Source: Daedaleopsis sinensis
Taxonomy: Eukaryota; Basidiomycota; Agaricomycetes; Polyporales; Polyporaceae
DNA: 64,000 nucleotides
Assembly: GCA_033807695.1 (NCBI GenBank)
Contig: CM066305.1
Coordinates: forward strand, 1,984,001-2,048,000
Reading direction: 5' to 3'
This document shows positions 1 through 11,447 of the stretch, in pieces; position 1 is the stretch's first letter, and each line of letters begins with the position of its first letter. Position numbers and translations under genes: made by a program. Below the pieces are notes generated by a model that saw nothing but the letters and a program-made list of their open reading frames with translations, was not told where the DNA came from and searched no databases.

Positions 1-1
1 G

Positions 2-3000
2 CAAATCCTCCAGGACTCCGCGGCCATGTGGATCTTGCTCACAGTAGAAGTCCTTGAGCTTGAACGCTCAGCCGAACTTGACGCTCTCGAAATCTCCGCG
101 GATCCTGTGGACAAAGACATCTATTGGAGCTCGCCAGAACACCTGAAGAGGATACACCAAGCTGTGACCTCGCAAGGAAGCAGCAACTTCGCATGCACAT
201 ACATCGCCTGGACCTGCATCCTCTCGCGTCTCTCGAAGGCCGCGTTCAGCTTGAAAGAGCTCCCCAACTCGTACAAGGCTTTCTTCGACAATCTCTTTCC
301 GGATAGGTCTAACTTATACTCCAAAGACGCGGAGCAAGCATGCACTCTCATGACAAACCTTGGACTGAGCAATGACGCAGGCCTGTTTCGACTGCTACTG
401 ACACTGCTCACGAATTCCCCTCTTTTCGTGACCTCGGCGGCGTGGCGGACAGGTTCTACTGTGACTGAGCCCAACGCGGTCGCATATAGATCCGTCATCA
501 AGGGTGCGTATATATGTAGCTTATTCGCACTTCATGATGCTGAAGAACGAATACTTGTAGGACTACTGATATCTATTGTTGAGTTGGTGCCAGTCGAGAT
601 GGTGCCAGACTTCGATGGCCTTGTCGAAGTTTGGATAGCCCTCTTCGGTAGAAGCGAGCCACAGTCTGTTGCAGGCATCTCCCGACAGTTCTGGGGTGCC
701 GATTGGCACATTGGACCCCGTCGTGCCATCGTCGACGTCTCACGCTCGCGCTTCCCAATCCAAGTCCGCCCCCTCCTTCGTCTGCTTCGCTCCCTCACTG
801 CAACCGGCTTTCTTGACACTGACCCGCTTTCAACCGCCGATCACGTTCTACCAAGCGGCCAACTTGTCGAAGACATCGAACTGTGCGCGCGTGCTGTGTT
901 CGGGTACTTCGGCGAACTCCCTACGTTCACGCAAGTCATCCACACGAGCACATGTATCGGGGCTCATGCACTCTATGAGAAGCTTCCGGAGCGATACGGA
1001 TCATCGTCCGCCACCCCAGGTCCCTCGTATATGAACCTGCGCCCCATCAGGCTACCCGGAGGCTCTATTCTCCCTGCGAAGTCTGTCGGCCACCTGTTGA
1101 GCACCGATGGCGGAGATCTCGTCGTTGTGGCGTGGCAGCACAAACACTCCGGGTGGAAGCTGCTCCTGGAACTCCTCACGGACTATGTCAACCGCAAGCG
1201 CATGCACTCCGGGTCGGGAGAGTCGTACAACGATGTTTCGTTCGGTGGCCGTGGCGCGAATCAACTCCTCGCACTCAAGCTTGCAGATGTGGGCGTGGAG
1301 ATGGACCGCAATGGCGATGAGGATATCATCATCGACGCTCTCGACCTCATACGCAGCGTCGTTCAAGATTCCCCGGACCTAGCTCAGCAACTGCTGTTAT
1401 CCATGGAGAGCGGCGACCCCGTCGTATCGCATACAATGACCGAAGCACAACCACCGGACCTCGTTCAGTTAACCACGATGATCCTCGAGGAGGCACTATC
1501 CCGATCTGTCGGCCAGCATCATATAGTCCCCCGCACGCAGCTCATCACCTCTGCTATGAGTGTGTTGACCGCGCTTCTCGCCGTCCCCAGCCACTCCAAC
1601 CGCGTATGGTTATACATTCGCTCGTCAGCCTCGCTCTTCGGATCGGACCGCGCGTCTGGGCTAGCTTCGTCAGTCCTCGCGGCAGAACGTCTCACTGGTC
1701 ATTACACCATGACCTTGGCTCTGCTGAGCCTCGTCGAGGCTTTGTTTAACGAAGCATCGTCGAACGTACTATTCGTCACCCAGCAGACTTCCAAGTTGCA
1801 ACAAGTGAAGGAAGATGTCCTCATGCGCGCTGCCCGGTTCGTGCATTCGGAGATCTGGGTAGAGCATATGGGTTGGAAGTATGCGCAGCTTGGCGATCGT
1901 TTCGAGATCGGGCGACGGGTATCCTCGTTCTACACGCAAGTGTTCAAACATTCCTCGCCTGCTTTAAAGGACGCCCCATTCGCGAAGTTGAGCAGCGCCA
2001 TTGCCGACGCGCTCCTCTTCAAAGCAACGACGTCAACGGTCAATCCTCTCGTAACATCCCTAGTCGCGGGCGGGTCCGTTTTCAACAGTCTCTCCAACTC
2101 CCGTCGTTATGGCGACGCCCGTCGCCTCGTATACCTTCTAGAGGCCCATCTATCCCTCACACGCGTGCTTCTGACGTATAAGCAGAAGTCACCTGCTGCG
2201 TCCAAGGTCTGTCTCTTGGAGCAGGCACTATGCAGCCGGGTTGGCGGCAGTGCGTCATTCGAAGGCGGGTCGTCCCGGGCAGACCCTGTTGATGCTCTCG
2301 CGGCGTACGTGAAGGAACGGGGTATGGGTACAGTCATTCCCGTGGCTGCGACGCAGGTGCTCTTTGCCTTGTGTTCAACACTAGCCACCGCCGAGGGTTC
2401 CGCGTCCTCTATCATTGGCCACCTTTCCGACCCCGAGGCGACAGTCTCTGGCATGGTTCGCATCGTACAACACCCCTACGACGATGCGCTTCTACGTACC
2501 GCCGTCTGGAACTTCATCACTCTAGCTGTCGACAAAGAGCCTGCTCTCGCCCGACTGTTTGTAACTGGCCAATTCCGAGTTCCAAGCATGAAGGGCAAGG
2601 AGAGGGCGGAGAATCCAGGAAGCACAGCAAAAGCCGTCAGCGCGTTCGGCGTTGCTTGTGATACTCTGGAGGAGTGGAAGGAGCTGTGGGAGAGCAACCC
2701 TAAACTGCTTGCATCGATTCTGCGCTTCCTGGATGTTGTCTGGCAACATGGGCACGAACACAAGATGGTGCTCGATCCCATTCGGAAGGAGTCAAAATTC
2801 TTCCAATACGTCGCAGGCATCGTGGCGGAGGAGCTCGGGCCAACACCGGATTGTGTCACTGAAAGCTATATAGTCACCGATGGCGTGACGCACTCGGACC
2901 ACCACGATGCGGTCTTAGTGTACTCGTATCGCAGCGCCGCCAAGTCGCATGCTACTCACATCCTGGCTACGGATATCCGGATCCATATCCAGACTCTCGA

Positions 3001-5413
3001 GGGCACTTCGCTCGCAGTGAACCAGGGCCAGCCGCCTAGCTACAAGGCGATCGCGGAAACTCTCAAGTCCGAAGATCAAATGATCGAGCTCATTCCAGAG
3101 GCAGCCGCAAGTGCATATGACCCCGAACTTCACGACAACTTCGCAGACATGCTCAAGAGATGCTACCCAACCCTATCTCTGACGCACCTGGAGGCACAGG
3201 AGCCAATCGTCGAGCGCGAATATGGCGACGACTTCGCGTTTTCGGTAACACTTGCCCGCTTCCGCCTGCAGCCATACAGTGCCGACGACTACATGCAGGT
3301 AGAAGAAGCTTGTGGCAGTCTTTACACCATCAACCTCAACTTGTCACTCGCTCACGTGCAAACCACTTTGGCGGAGTCGTGGCAATACTTGCTGCTACAG
3401 GTTGTCCCTTACCTTCGTGGAGATCCAGCAGTGCGACCATATCTCTTGTCCCTTGCAGATTCACTCTCGAGGGACCTTGCTGCTGAGCGTCGCTCTGGAG
3501 AAATGATGTCGACGATCCACTCGGCACGACTCTCGCTATTGCTATCCTTACTCGAGATCGCGTGGTTCTCCACTTCGGACAAGAAGGAAGAGGTTGCATG
3601 TTTCATTGCGTTGGTGAAGAATGCGCGGGGGATCATACAAAATACGGCCCAATCACCTGGCAAATCGATTCTAGGACAAGTATCTGTTCCCTTCCATCGA
3701 CCTCTGCTTCAGGTTCTCTACTTCTGCGCTCGCCATAGTCGGAGCCTCTCACGCCGCCCAAAAGTTCTCAACGCAGAGCAACGCCTCGCCATCGCTGCCC
3801 TGTTAGAGGTCGCACTGGTCTTCGTGATCGACGGCCTTAGAGTTACGTTTGATCGAGCACGTCTTCAACTCGACCTCGACGTTGACCAGGACATGGAGCT
3901 TCTCGTCGCAGTCTTCGAACAATGCACCCGACTAGACGTCAATCCTTCACCAACCCTCTGGTTAGCACGCTGCCAGGAAACGGACGTCGTCCGGGCCAGT
4001 TTGCAGCTGTTCAGTCAAATGGATGTTGTCGGACTGTCCGACCTCGCCCTCCTCCGAGCTCGGAAACAACCACTCTATACTCCCCACGTCCTCACCTTCC
4101 ATATGGCAATGGCCAGCATCACACCTGCCGCAGAGAGGCTCGCCAGCGAAGGTATCCTCATCGCATACATCGAGAACAAGATCAGCGCTGCCGTCCGGGA
4201 AGGCAAGATTGACGTTACCATCCCTGAGCTCCCCGGCGAGCAGAGCCCTGCACATCGCGCGTACTGCGTGATGTTGGCCATCGTCGCAGGAGTCACGACT
4301 GCGATAGGCAAGCACGGGCAGTTTTTCCAGTCTGAAGCCTGTGGGCTCTTGCAATTCTACAGCGAACAAGTCCACCGAGCGCTGTCCTGGACGATCGATG
4401 ATCCTCTCACTCTTCCCCTCTTGGAAGAGATAGAGCAAGTTGTGAACCTCTACGCCTCTCTCGCTCAAGGCTCAGCAGCAAGCTCGAATGACGCGGTGAG
4501 GCGTGTTCTCCACATGTTCACTACGGATGCGCTGTTGCTCCTTCAGCAGCTCAACTACGCTCTCACACATCCAAACCATCTCGCCAGCTTGTTCGAGCCC
4601 ATCACGGCGGAGGAACGGACAAAGTTCGAGGCGGACAGAGCTTCCTCGTCAGTCAGGACGCCATCAGAGGCGGTCGACCCCATGAAGCGACCCTTCCTCG
4701 CTCGTCTCGTCCATCGCCTCTATCGACTGTCAAGCACACTCCTGTCCGCCTTGATCGATATCAGCAACGCTGAGGCCGTCCTGCTCGGGGAACCAGAAGA
4801 CTGGCAGGTGTCACAGGCGTTGATCGTGCCGGTAAGTCACCCATACATCCGCTCTTCTGTAGCTTCCATGGCTGATGACGGCCCGCAGCATTCAAAAGTC
4901 GTGTTGGGAGAACCCGCGTCTCTAGGCACGCTGCTCGAGCTGGGGAACTGCTCGCTGGACATCCTTCGGCTTCTCGTCGACCGGCCGCCGACGCAAGCGT
5001 TGACACCCGCGACGTCTACTGAGAAGGCCCTCGACGTACGAGACACGGTGGCAGTGACCCGGAAGAACCTGGAAGCTGCCTTGCTTTACGCGGTCACGCA
5101 GCTCGCGATGTGGCTATCGAAACCGGAGTTTGAGATGTCTCCGAACGAGGGGGACGGAGACGAGATGCTCATCGAAGGCCAGCCGACGGACGCAGTCTCG
5201 CTGAAGGAGAGAAGGGCTCTGAAGGCGTCGATGACGATGGCGGATCGTCTGCGGAGGGGGATGACGGGAGAAATGGCCGCGGATTTGCAGTCGCTGCTGA
5301 ACAAGGCGAAGCCGGTGATTGCGAAGAGTGCAACGGTGCTGGGTTCGAAGGACGTGGACTTGACACAGGTGTTGTCTTTCTTCGTACAGGAGCGGATATC
5401 GGTGCCGTCGTAG
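2..5413 (+). CDS. NUP192: Nucleoporin Nup192/Nup205 (5' end outside window)
   Basis: This is a very large alpha-helical protein matching the Nup186/Nup192/Nup205 scaffold family, which forms the inner ring of the nuclear pore complex. The frame is open to the first bases of the window, so the methionine at 26 is internal and the N-terminus is missing. About 1,780 residues are visible, and the family usually has 1,700-2,100. A stop-free intron is likely at 4832-4888: it starts gtaagt, ends gcag and is 57 nt. Removing it deletes 19 residues that do not look like the surrounding helices. The stop is TAG at 5411-5413. The gene converges on methionine aminopeptidase with 125 bp between the two stops. 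The family call rests on overall sequence character and length, since the family has no catalytic motif. Confidence 0.85.
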   Translation, partial: QILQDSAAMWILLTVEVLELERSAELDALEISADPVDKDIYWSSPEHLKRIHQAVTSQGSSNFACTYIAWTCILSRLSKAAFSLKELPNSYKAFFDNLFPDRSNLYSKDAEQACTLMTNLGLSNDAGLFRLLLTLLTNSPLFVTSAAWRTGSTVTEPNAVAYRSVIKGAYICSLFALHDAEERILVGLLISIVELVPVEMVPDFDGLVEVWIALFGRSEPQSVAGISRQFWGADWHIGPRRAIVDVSRSRFPIQVRPLLRLLRSLTATGFLDTDPLSTADHVLPSGQLVEDIELCARAVFGYFGELPTFTQVIHTSTCIGAHALYEKLPERYGSSSATPGPSYMNLRPIRLPGGSILPAKSVGHLLSTDGGDLVVVAWQHKHSGWKLLLELLTDYVNRKRMHSGSGESYNDVSFGGRGANQLLALKLADVGVEMDRNGDEDIIIDALDLIRSVVQDSPDLAQQLLLSMESGDPVVSHTMTEAQPPDLVQLTTMILEEALSRSVGQHHIVPRTQLITSAMSVLTALLAVPSHSNRVWLYIRSSASLFGSDRASGLASSVLAAERLTGHYTMTLALLSLVEALFNEASSNVLFVTQQTSKLQQVKEDVLMRAARFVHSEIWVEHMGWKYAQLGDRFEIGRRVSSFYTQVFKHSSPALKDAPFAKLSSAIADALLFKATTSTVNPLVTSLVAGGSVFNSLSNSRRYGDARRLVYLLEAHLSLTRVLLTYKQKSPAASKVCLLEQALCSRVGGSASFEGGSSRADPVDALAAYVKERGMGTVIPVAATQVLFALCSTLATAEGSASSIIGHLSDPEATVSGMVRIVQHPYDDALLRTAVWNFITLAVDKEPALARLFVTGQFRVPSMKGKERAENPGSTAKAVSAFGVACDTLEEWKELWESNPKLLASILRFLDVVWQHGHEHKMVLDPIRKESKFFQYVAGIVAEELGPTPDCVTESYIVTDGVTHSDHHDAVLVYSYRSAAKSHATHILATDIRIHIQTLEGTSLAVNQGQPPSYKAIAETLKSEDQMIELIPEAAASAYDPELHDNFADMLKRCYPTLSLTHLEAQEPIVEREYGDDFAFSVTLARFRLQPYSADDYMQVEEACGSLYTINLNLSLAHVQTTLAESWQYLLLQVVPYLRGDPAVRPYLLSLADSLSRDLAAERRSGEMMSTIHSARLSLLLSLLEIAWFSTSDKKEEVACFIALVKNARGIIQNTAQSPGKSILGQVSVPFHRPLLQVLYFCARHSRSLSRRPKVLNAEQRLAIAALLEVALVFVIDGLRVTFDRARLQLDLDVDQDMELLVAVFEQCTRLDVNPSPTLWLARCQETDVVRASLQLFSQMDVVGLSDLALLRARKQPLYTPHVLTFHMAMASITPAAERLASEGILIAYIENKISAAVREGKIDVTIPELPGEQSPAHRAYCVMLAIVAGVTTAIGKHGQFFQSEACGLLQFYSEQVHRALSWTIDDPLTLPLLEEIEQVVNLYASLAQGSAASSNDAVRRVLHMFTTDALLLLQQLNYALTHPNHLASLFEPITAEERTKFEADRASSSVRTPSEAVDPMKRPFLARLVHRLYRLSSTLLSALIDISNAEAVLLGEPEDWQVSQALIVPVSHPYIRSSVASMADDGPQHSKVVLGEPASLGTLLELGNCSLDILRLLVDRPPTQALTPATSTEKALDVRDTVAVTRKNLEAALLYAVTQLAMWLSKPEFEMSPNEGDGDEMLIEGQPTDAVSLKERRALKASMTMADRLRRGMTGEMAADLQSLLNKAKPVIAKSATVLGSKDVDLTQVLSFFVQERISVPS

Positions 5414-5538
5414 CGTAGGGTTTTGATTCTTCACTTACTGTATACGATGTTTTCTCGCGTACTTGCCATACCTGTTTTGTACCATGCATTAACTATGAAG
5501 TTCTCGCAGCAGCCTGCTGTCCATTGGATGCCCCCAAG

Positions 5539-7063
5539 CTATGGCATCGTCAAGACCTCAGCACCACTACTAGTAATAAGTACCATATGTTCAGCCTGGG
5601 CTGATCGAGCGCAATTCTGTTCAATGTTTAGCAGGTCGGCAGTGGACAGGAACGGGTGAGCATACTTCGGTTGAAACTGTCCACCCATCTGGGTAGGTGA
5701 AGCCAGCAGGGTCAGTCCCTTGAATGATTGCAGGCTAATTGTCAGACAGCGCATAGCGCAGTGTTCAGCATCGTGTTTCGCCACCACTTCCAAGCAAGAA
5801 GACCCACCTCAATAGTGAAACAATCTCCTGGCTCCATGACACCTGGCTCGTCGGTCACTAGAGTCCTACAGTCAGATCAGCCGTCCCTGAATATGCACCA
5901 TGGCACACTCACAAGTGTGATAGATCCACGGTCTTCTATGGAACTCGCGTCCAATGCCGTGCCCAGTGAACATTGGGGATACACAGTAGTCCCGCCCTCG
6001 AAGGAGTCCATGGATAGCTCGCCCAATGTCCCGGAAGTGCCGGCCGGGCCCGCAGGCAGCGATGCCGGCTTCGACAGCGGCCTCAGTGACGTTTACCAAG
6101 TCTCTCCCCTTCTCGTCCTGTCGGCACAGAGTGGCACAGATGAGCATACACTAGGATACAAATGAGAACCGTGGTCAGGCGTACCACATCCCCGACAAGG
6201 AACGTTCGCGAGGTGTCGCCGTGAAAACCGTTCAGGTAGACCGTCACATCGACATTCACTATGTCCCCATCCTGCAGTGGCCGACTACACCGGTGAAGAG
6301 CGGAGCACACGGAATGGAATGCATGAGTCCGAGAAATGGGAATCACGCAAGATAATAGTGGCCATGCTCAACTCGTCTGGGATGCCGTGCGCGACGATAT
6401 TGTTCACGCTGGTGCAGCACGACTTCGGAAAGCCTTTGTAGAGCAGCGGGGAGGGGTATGCGCCGTGCGCGAGGATGAACTCGTGCACCTCCGCGTCGAT
6501 TGCGTCTGTACTTCGTCCGACCTGCGTGCTATTGTGTCAGTCTATGGGGTGCTTCAACATAGGTTCGAGTGCTATTCCTTGTATGATAGAGGGTCCGGTC
6601 GCAGAAAGATGGGATTGCAAGCATATCATGCACTCACCTGCGTCAGGGTTCCGGCGAACTGCAGCACTTTCGCAGCAAGTTTCGCGGCTTCTCGCAGTCG
6701 CGCTAGGTCCTCTTGGTCGGTTATGAGCTTGCGCTCTGTCGCCGCGGGCCCCTCCTTGACAGGGCGGGCCTCATCCGCAGGTGAAGATGCGTAAGGAGGT
6801 CTCACAATCAGAGGAGGCACTCCACGGGGGATTATGTGGGATGTCCCCCAGATATAAGGCTCTTCTGGTAAAAGAACGTCGTAGTACCCATAGCGGATGT
6901 CGTGTGCTGAGGGTGCTGTCTCAGCCGCAGGTTTGTGTACAGCGGTTGAACTAGAATATGATCGCGTAGAGCCCGTTGACTTCCACGTCCTTCGACATGC
7001 TACGAGATAGGAACGTTGTACCCAGTTGCGCGAGCTAGAGAAGTTTAATCCAGAAAACCGCAT
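5539..7063 (-). CDS. Methionine aminopeptidase type 1, mitochondrial (Map1D-like)
   Basis: This enzyme removes the N-terminal methionine from new proteins. Seven exons join in frame: 7063-6638, 6521-6373, 6284-6185, 6117-5913, 5857-5808, 5734-5666 and 5616-5539, giving 358 aa. The ATG at 7063 opens a Ser/Arg-rich, acid-poor leader of about 40 residues that looks like a mitochondrial targeting peptide. An in-frame ATG at 7123 is possible. The type 1 fold shows the metal-ligand stretches: [20 protein letters not shown] (two Asp), a GHGIGREFH segment (His), FTIE (Glu) and a C-terminal SAQAEHM...[11 protein letters not shown] (Glu). The first half of the pita-bread domain, with the substrate-binding HGIPD stretch, is in exon 2. 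One donor (6372, gttgag) is weak but restores the family sequence at the junction. A mitochondrial location is inferred from the leader. Confidence 0.88.
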
Positions 7064-7303
7064 AGAGTAGCAATGCCAGGTAGAAGGTAGCAGTGAGAGT
7101 CGTGTGATCCAGAGTCCAGACACGAACAGACGCTACCTTCGCGTCCCGGTAAGTACATAGTACGCGCGGTATGGGTATGTCGGAGTCTAGCTTTCGAGTG
7201 TCGCAAATATGGCGCACGCCTCCGATATACAACTCGCACCTCAGACTGTGTTATAACGGAAAGAGCTCGCCTATGCGAGGAACATGAGTGCGACCACCAC
7301 CGA

Positions 7304-8788
7304 CTATGTCCAACCCCGAGCTGCACCTCGCCCACCACCATGTCCCTTCTCGTTGTTCACCACAAATATCGCGTCCCTCAGCGTAACAGGTAGACGACCA
7401 TCAACATCCTTCTGCTGTTGCTGCGAGGTCGACTTTGAGCCCTGGTATGGGCGTGCCCAGCCTCCAGCGGCACCCGATGCGGGCGTTGTCGTCGTTGCAG
7501 GCGTGCCTGAGCGCGCCGCCGGTTTCGGTTTCGCAGGCGTCGCAGCGGTCGCAGACGACATCCACGCGTACTTGCCCGTGCCCAACCCAGCCGCCTGACT
7601 AGCGACCGCATTCGACATCTTCTTCCTCACGTCCTCCGACATGTTGCGTGCCGTGACCCCTGGACCCTCTTTCTTCTTCTTCTTCTTCGGCCCACCCTCC
7701 TCCTCTCCCCCTGGCCCGTCTGCGGCTGTCCCATTCGCTGCAGATGTGAGCGCAGCCGCTTGTGCTGCTTGGGCATCCTGACGCTCCTTGCGCTCCCGTC
7801 GCTCCTTCTGCTCCTCTTCTCGATACGCTTTCTGCAGCGCCTCGAGCTGCTTAGCGACGTCCGAGCGGACCTTGACGCTCCACATCGGCGTGCCGTCCTC
7901 ATATGTGCTAGGTGGTTGGTCGAACTGGGTGTCGGTTCGGTGCTTCGCAGCGGCGATCATCGAGGTGATGAGGCTCTGTAAGCGGAAGCGAAGGGCGAGT
8001 GCGAGGTAGTCCATGGACTCTCGCGGAATGGTGTTCACTTTGTAGCGAGTACTAATGGTCCGCATCGTGGTCCCGATGTGTGTAATGTCGAATTGAGGCT
8101 TGTCGGGCTGTTTACGAGATCGATCTTCGTATGGCCGGTAGGAGTAGTACTGGTCTGATGTGCGTTGGAGGGTTTCTTCCTCTGCCTACGCCAGGAACGC
8201 GAATAATATAGATGAATGGGGATTTGGGACACGAAGTGGTAAGCAGACGCACTCTGAGGTCAACTCCCGCACTTCCCAGCGCATCATTGAGCGTTGCAAC
8301 ATCTGTTGTGTCAACTCCAGACTGCGCTTGTGTCTGCGTTTGGGTAGGGTGTGTCACTGGTCGGATGACTGTTGAGGCGTTCGCCTGTTGGGTCTGCGGT
8401 GTCTGTAGTTGAGTCTGCGTCTGGGCAGTCTGAGAGGTCGATGCTTGATGTGCTTGCTGAGCATACTGCGGATAGTGGGCGTAGCTGGTCTGAGCATAGT
8501 GACCATACTGATAATGGGAATACGATGGTGTAGTGCTGTGAATGTGACATTAGTGGATACAGGACCACCGGCAACGGTAATGTATATAGATATTTACGCA
8601 GTAGTATGCTGAGCATGAGCATGTTGAGACTGCTGTTGCAATGCAGGGTCGATAGGTATTTCTGAGCGCAGATGAAGGCGTGGTTTGGCAGCCAATATTC
8701 AACCAAACTCACGGCTAGCCTGGGGCCATTGCGCTGCAGAGAACGTGGTTGTCGTTGGTGGTGGTTGCTGACTATCCTCAGCCTTCAT
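7304..8788 (-). CDS. TAF4: Transcription initiation factor TFIID subunit 4 (TAF4)
   Basis: This is a subunit of the RNA polymerase II general factor TFIID. The start ATG (8788-8786) begins MKAEDSQQPPPTTTT. It is followed by short Q/H/Y-rich low-complexity exons, the usual activator-contact region of TAF4. The TAF4 domain begins at VATLNDALGSAGVDLR, where TAF4 pairs with TAF12 through a histone fold. The next exon (near 8200-8150) carries the YRPYEDRSRK stretch. The last exon (from 8065) holds the conserved LALALRFRLQSLITSMIAA helix, a charged coiled region (EEEQKERRERKERQ), a poly-Lys run and a C-terminal DAIFVV segment. At least three introns are needed. The gene is divergent from the FG nucleoporin, with 305 bp between the start codons. 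Confidence 0.85.
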
Positions 8789-9093
8789 GAGTGATAATGA
8801 TTGCACAGTTCAAGTAGGCAATGTGTGTTTCAGATCAGAGTTTCTCGAGCTCGACGGGGATGGCAAGGACAAGCTGGCAAAGTAGATGGCGAGAAGGTCT
8901 CCTCAAGCTGGTTTAGCGCCACAACGCGAGACGCGAGACGCACAGACAGATCACGTGGTTGATTGAGTCAGGACCCCGAAGAGCCTATTATCATCGGCTC
9001 CGCTCCTCCGGATGCAGCAGCAGCTATGCATGCACACGACGCTTAGGACTGGACCACCATCCTAGTACTTGCGTCCATTCGCACGACAGCACT
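8789..9093. promoter_or_regulatory. Divergent promoter region TAF4 / FG nucleoporin
   Basis: These 305 bp separate the TAF4 start codon (-) from the nucleoporin start codon (+), so the stretch must contain both promoters. I see no clear TATA box. No ORF here is supported. Confidence 0.5.
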
Positions 9094-11447
9094 ATGGTAT
9101 GTTCGCGTTTGCTCAGTCTACTTATTGTGCTGACTTCTGCTAGGCGGTCTGTCAATTCTTTGCGCGAGGGACCTGCAAGTTCGGAAACAGCTGCAGGAAT
9201 GAACACCCGCGCGATGGCCAGAGACAGGCTGGCTTTGGTAGTGCGTACTTTATTGTCTTGTCCTGCCTCATGCGGACCCTGTCTATTCTCCATCTGAGAT
9301 TGCAACGTTGTTCTGTCCTCATAGATCAGTCTTGGACCCCGGGGTCGGGATCCTCCTCAACCGCTGCGACCATCGCTGCACTCTTCACGTTCGCATATCC
9401 CTCCTCTTTCCGGCGGCGCCCCATCCTAACATAATCTTTCTATGTCCAACAAATCCATCAGCCCCGAATCCATCGCTCGAGACATTCAGGCTGAGAAGCC
9501 CATGTGGCCTTTGTCTTCCTTCGGGCCTGCGAAGTCACAGCCAACCCTCATCGCGAACCTCGACGAATCGCCTGAAGAGCTACGGGTGAGATCCGCACAG
9601 GCAGCACGAGTAGGAAACGTACAGGAATACGTAAGTTGCTACCATCATTTCTTACTAGATACCCCTCCCAATACACCTGCCACACGCAGTTGAAGTACGA
9701 GGCGGACAAGTTTGCGGCAGCGCAAGCGCAATACACTAGTGCCCAAGCCAATCTCCAAGCCCTTCACGCACACGCTGTCAAAAACCATGAGGCGCAAGCT
9801 TCAGGTGGCACACCCACTGGTTACACCCCTGGCTCTTCATCTGCATTCGGCGGCGCAGGGACCTCTGCGTTTGGCACACCTGCGACGAATTCTGTGTTCG
9901 GAAACCCTTCAGGACTCGGCTCGCTTGGCGGTGGTTCTGCACCTGCAGGGACCTCTGCCTTTGGTTCCGGTACCACGACTTCTGCATTTGGCCAGTCATC
10001 CTTCGGGCAGCCGGCGTTCGGTCAGTCGACATTTGGCACACCTGCTAGTGGATCGGCTTTCGGACAACCAGCGCCCACTACGTCGGCATTCGGACAACCT
10101 GTGCAAGGTGCTACTACGTCCGCGTTCGGCGCGCCAGCTTCGGGCCCAACGACATCTGCCTTCGGAGCGCCTGCACAAAGCACAACGACATCCGCATTCG
10201 GACAACCTGCTGCAGGCACATCGGTGTTCGGACAACCAGCACAAACAGCGACGCAGTCAGCGTTCGGAAACCCCGCGAAGAACAGTACAACATCCGCATT
10301 CGGTCAACCCGCCTCTGGAACAGTGACTTCGGCCTTCGGGCAGCCTGCGCAAGGCACATCTGCGTTCGGTCAACCCTCACAGGCTTCTGCCTTTGGGCAA
10401 CCGGCATTTGGCCAGTCAGCGTTCGGGCAACCTGCCGCTCCAGCGGCGGGTGGTACGTCCGCCTTTGGGCAACCAGCGGCGACTACCTCTGCCTTTGGCC
10501 AGCCCGCTCCAGGAGGCACAACGTCTGCGTTTGGTCAACCCGCACAGGGTAACACAACATCTGCTTTCGGGCAGCCAGCAACGGGTGCCGTCACGTCAGC
10601 CTTTGGAGCACCCAAGACAACGTCCGCCTTCGGGCAGTCTGCGTTTGGCCAGAGTGCGTTCGGCAAGCCTGCAACCACGTCGGCTTTCGGTGCAGGTGCT
10701 ACCGGATCTACTGGCGGTGCGTTCTCGGCATTTGCCAACCAGCCTGCTTCCGGGACAGCTGCTGGTACGAGTACGGGTGGTGGCGGGGCATTCTCTGCGT
10801 TCGCCGGTGGCCAACCGTCAGCATTTGGCCTCGCAGCAGCAGCGAAGGCACCAGGGGGTTCAGTGTTCGGACAATCTGCGTTTGGCGGAGGCGCAGGCAG
10901 TAACAACGCAACATCTGCGTTCAGCGGTGGTGCCACCAATAATGCCATTAGCAACGCAGCTCCGACCACCAGTGCATTCTCCGCGTTCGGCGGACAGACG
11001 GCTGCCCCCGTGCAATCCGCGTTCGGGAGCACCTCCGCCGCGGCCCAATCACAACCTACTTCCGTCTTCAATCCGCTCACAAACCAGCCGACACAATCCC
11101 AGGGCGAGCTTCCCGGCCTCTCCGGCCTCGGGCTCTCGACATTCCCTTCAGCTTCCATGTCCTCAGCAAACACCCCCATTTCCGCTACTCCCGGCACGTC
11201 ATCGTTCTTCGGGCAGCAGAATGTCCCCCCGCCTGGGTCCGAGAAGCCGAAGTCGACGAAGCCAGACTTTGCCGGTGCACGGCGGAAACAGCTGTACAGA
11301 CCCGGGGCGACGAAGTACGATGACCTCCTGCCTCCGAACTACATCGAGCTCGTGCCAAAGGCGGCTCTAGAGGCGTTCAAGAGCGACAGCGAGAAGTTCG
11401 ATTGGAAGAACATCCCGGATTGGGTCCCGCCTAAGGAACTGCGGTGA
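9094..11447 (+). CDS. CCCH zinc-finger FG nucleoporin (NUP42/Nlp1/Amo1-like)
   Basis: This nuclear pore protein combines an N-terminal CCCH finger with an FG-repeat domain, the architecture of NUP42 (yeast) and NLP1 (human), which dock the mRNA export helicase Dbp5/Gle1 at the cytoplasmic face. Five exons join in frame to 695 aa: 9094-9096, 9144-9237, 9325-9388, 9462-9630 and 9690-11447. Exon 1 is only the ATG. Exon 2 carries the finger (CQFFARGTCKFGNSCRNEH; Cys-x7-Cys-x5-Cys-x3-His). Exon 4 has the conserved ESIARDIQ...WPLSSFGPAK block, then a DESPEELR segment. Exon 5 carries dozens of SAFGQPA-type FG repeats (about 9830-11050). The C-terminus is folded-looking and ends in DWKNIPDWVPPKELR, typical of the family tail. 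Confidence 0.85.
9830..11050 (+). repeat. FG-repeat coding region
   Basis: This is a degenerate tandem repeat inside the nucleoporin, built on a unit coding (T)SAFGQPA with spacers of Thr, Gly, Ser and Ala. It generates long open frames on the other strand (for example 11197-10535), which are shadows. Confidence 0.85.

Noticed and set aside
10535..11197. 220-codon open frame on the minus strand
   Set aside because: It is antisense to the FG-repeat exon. The Pro/Ala/Asn/Glu pattern is a mirror of the repeat, not a protein.
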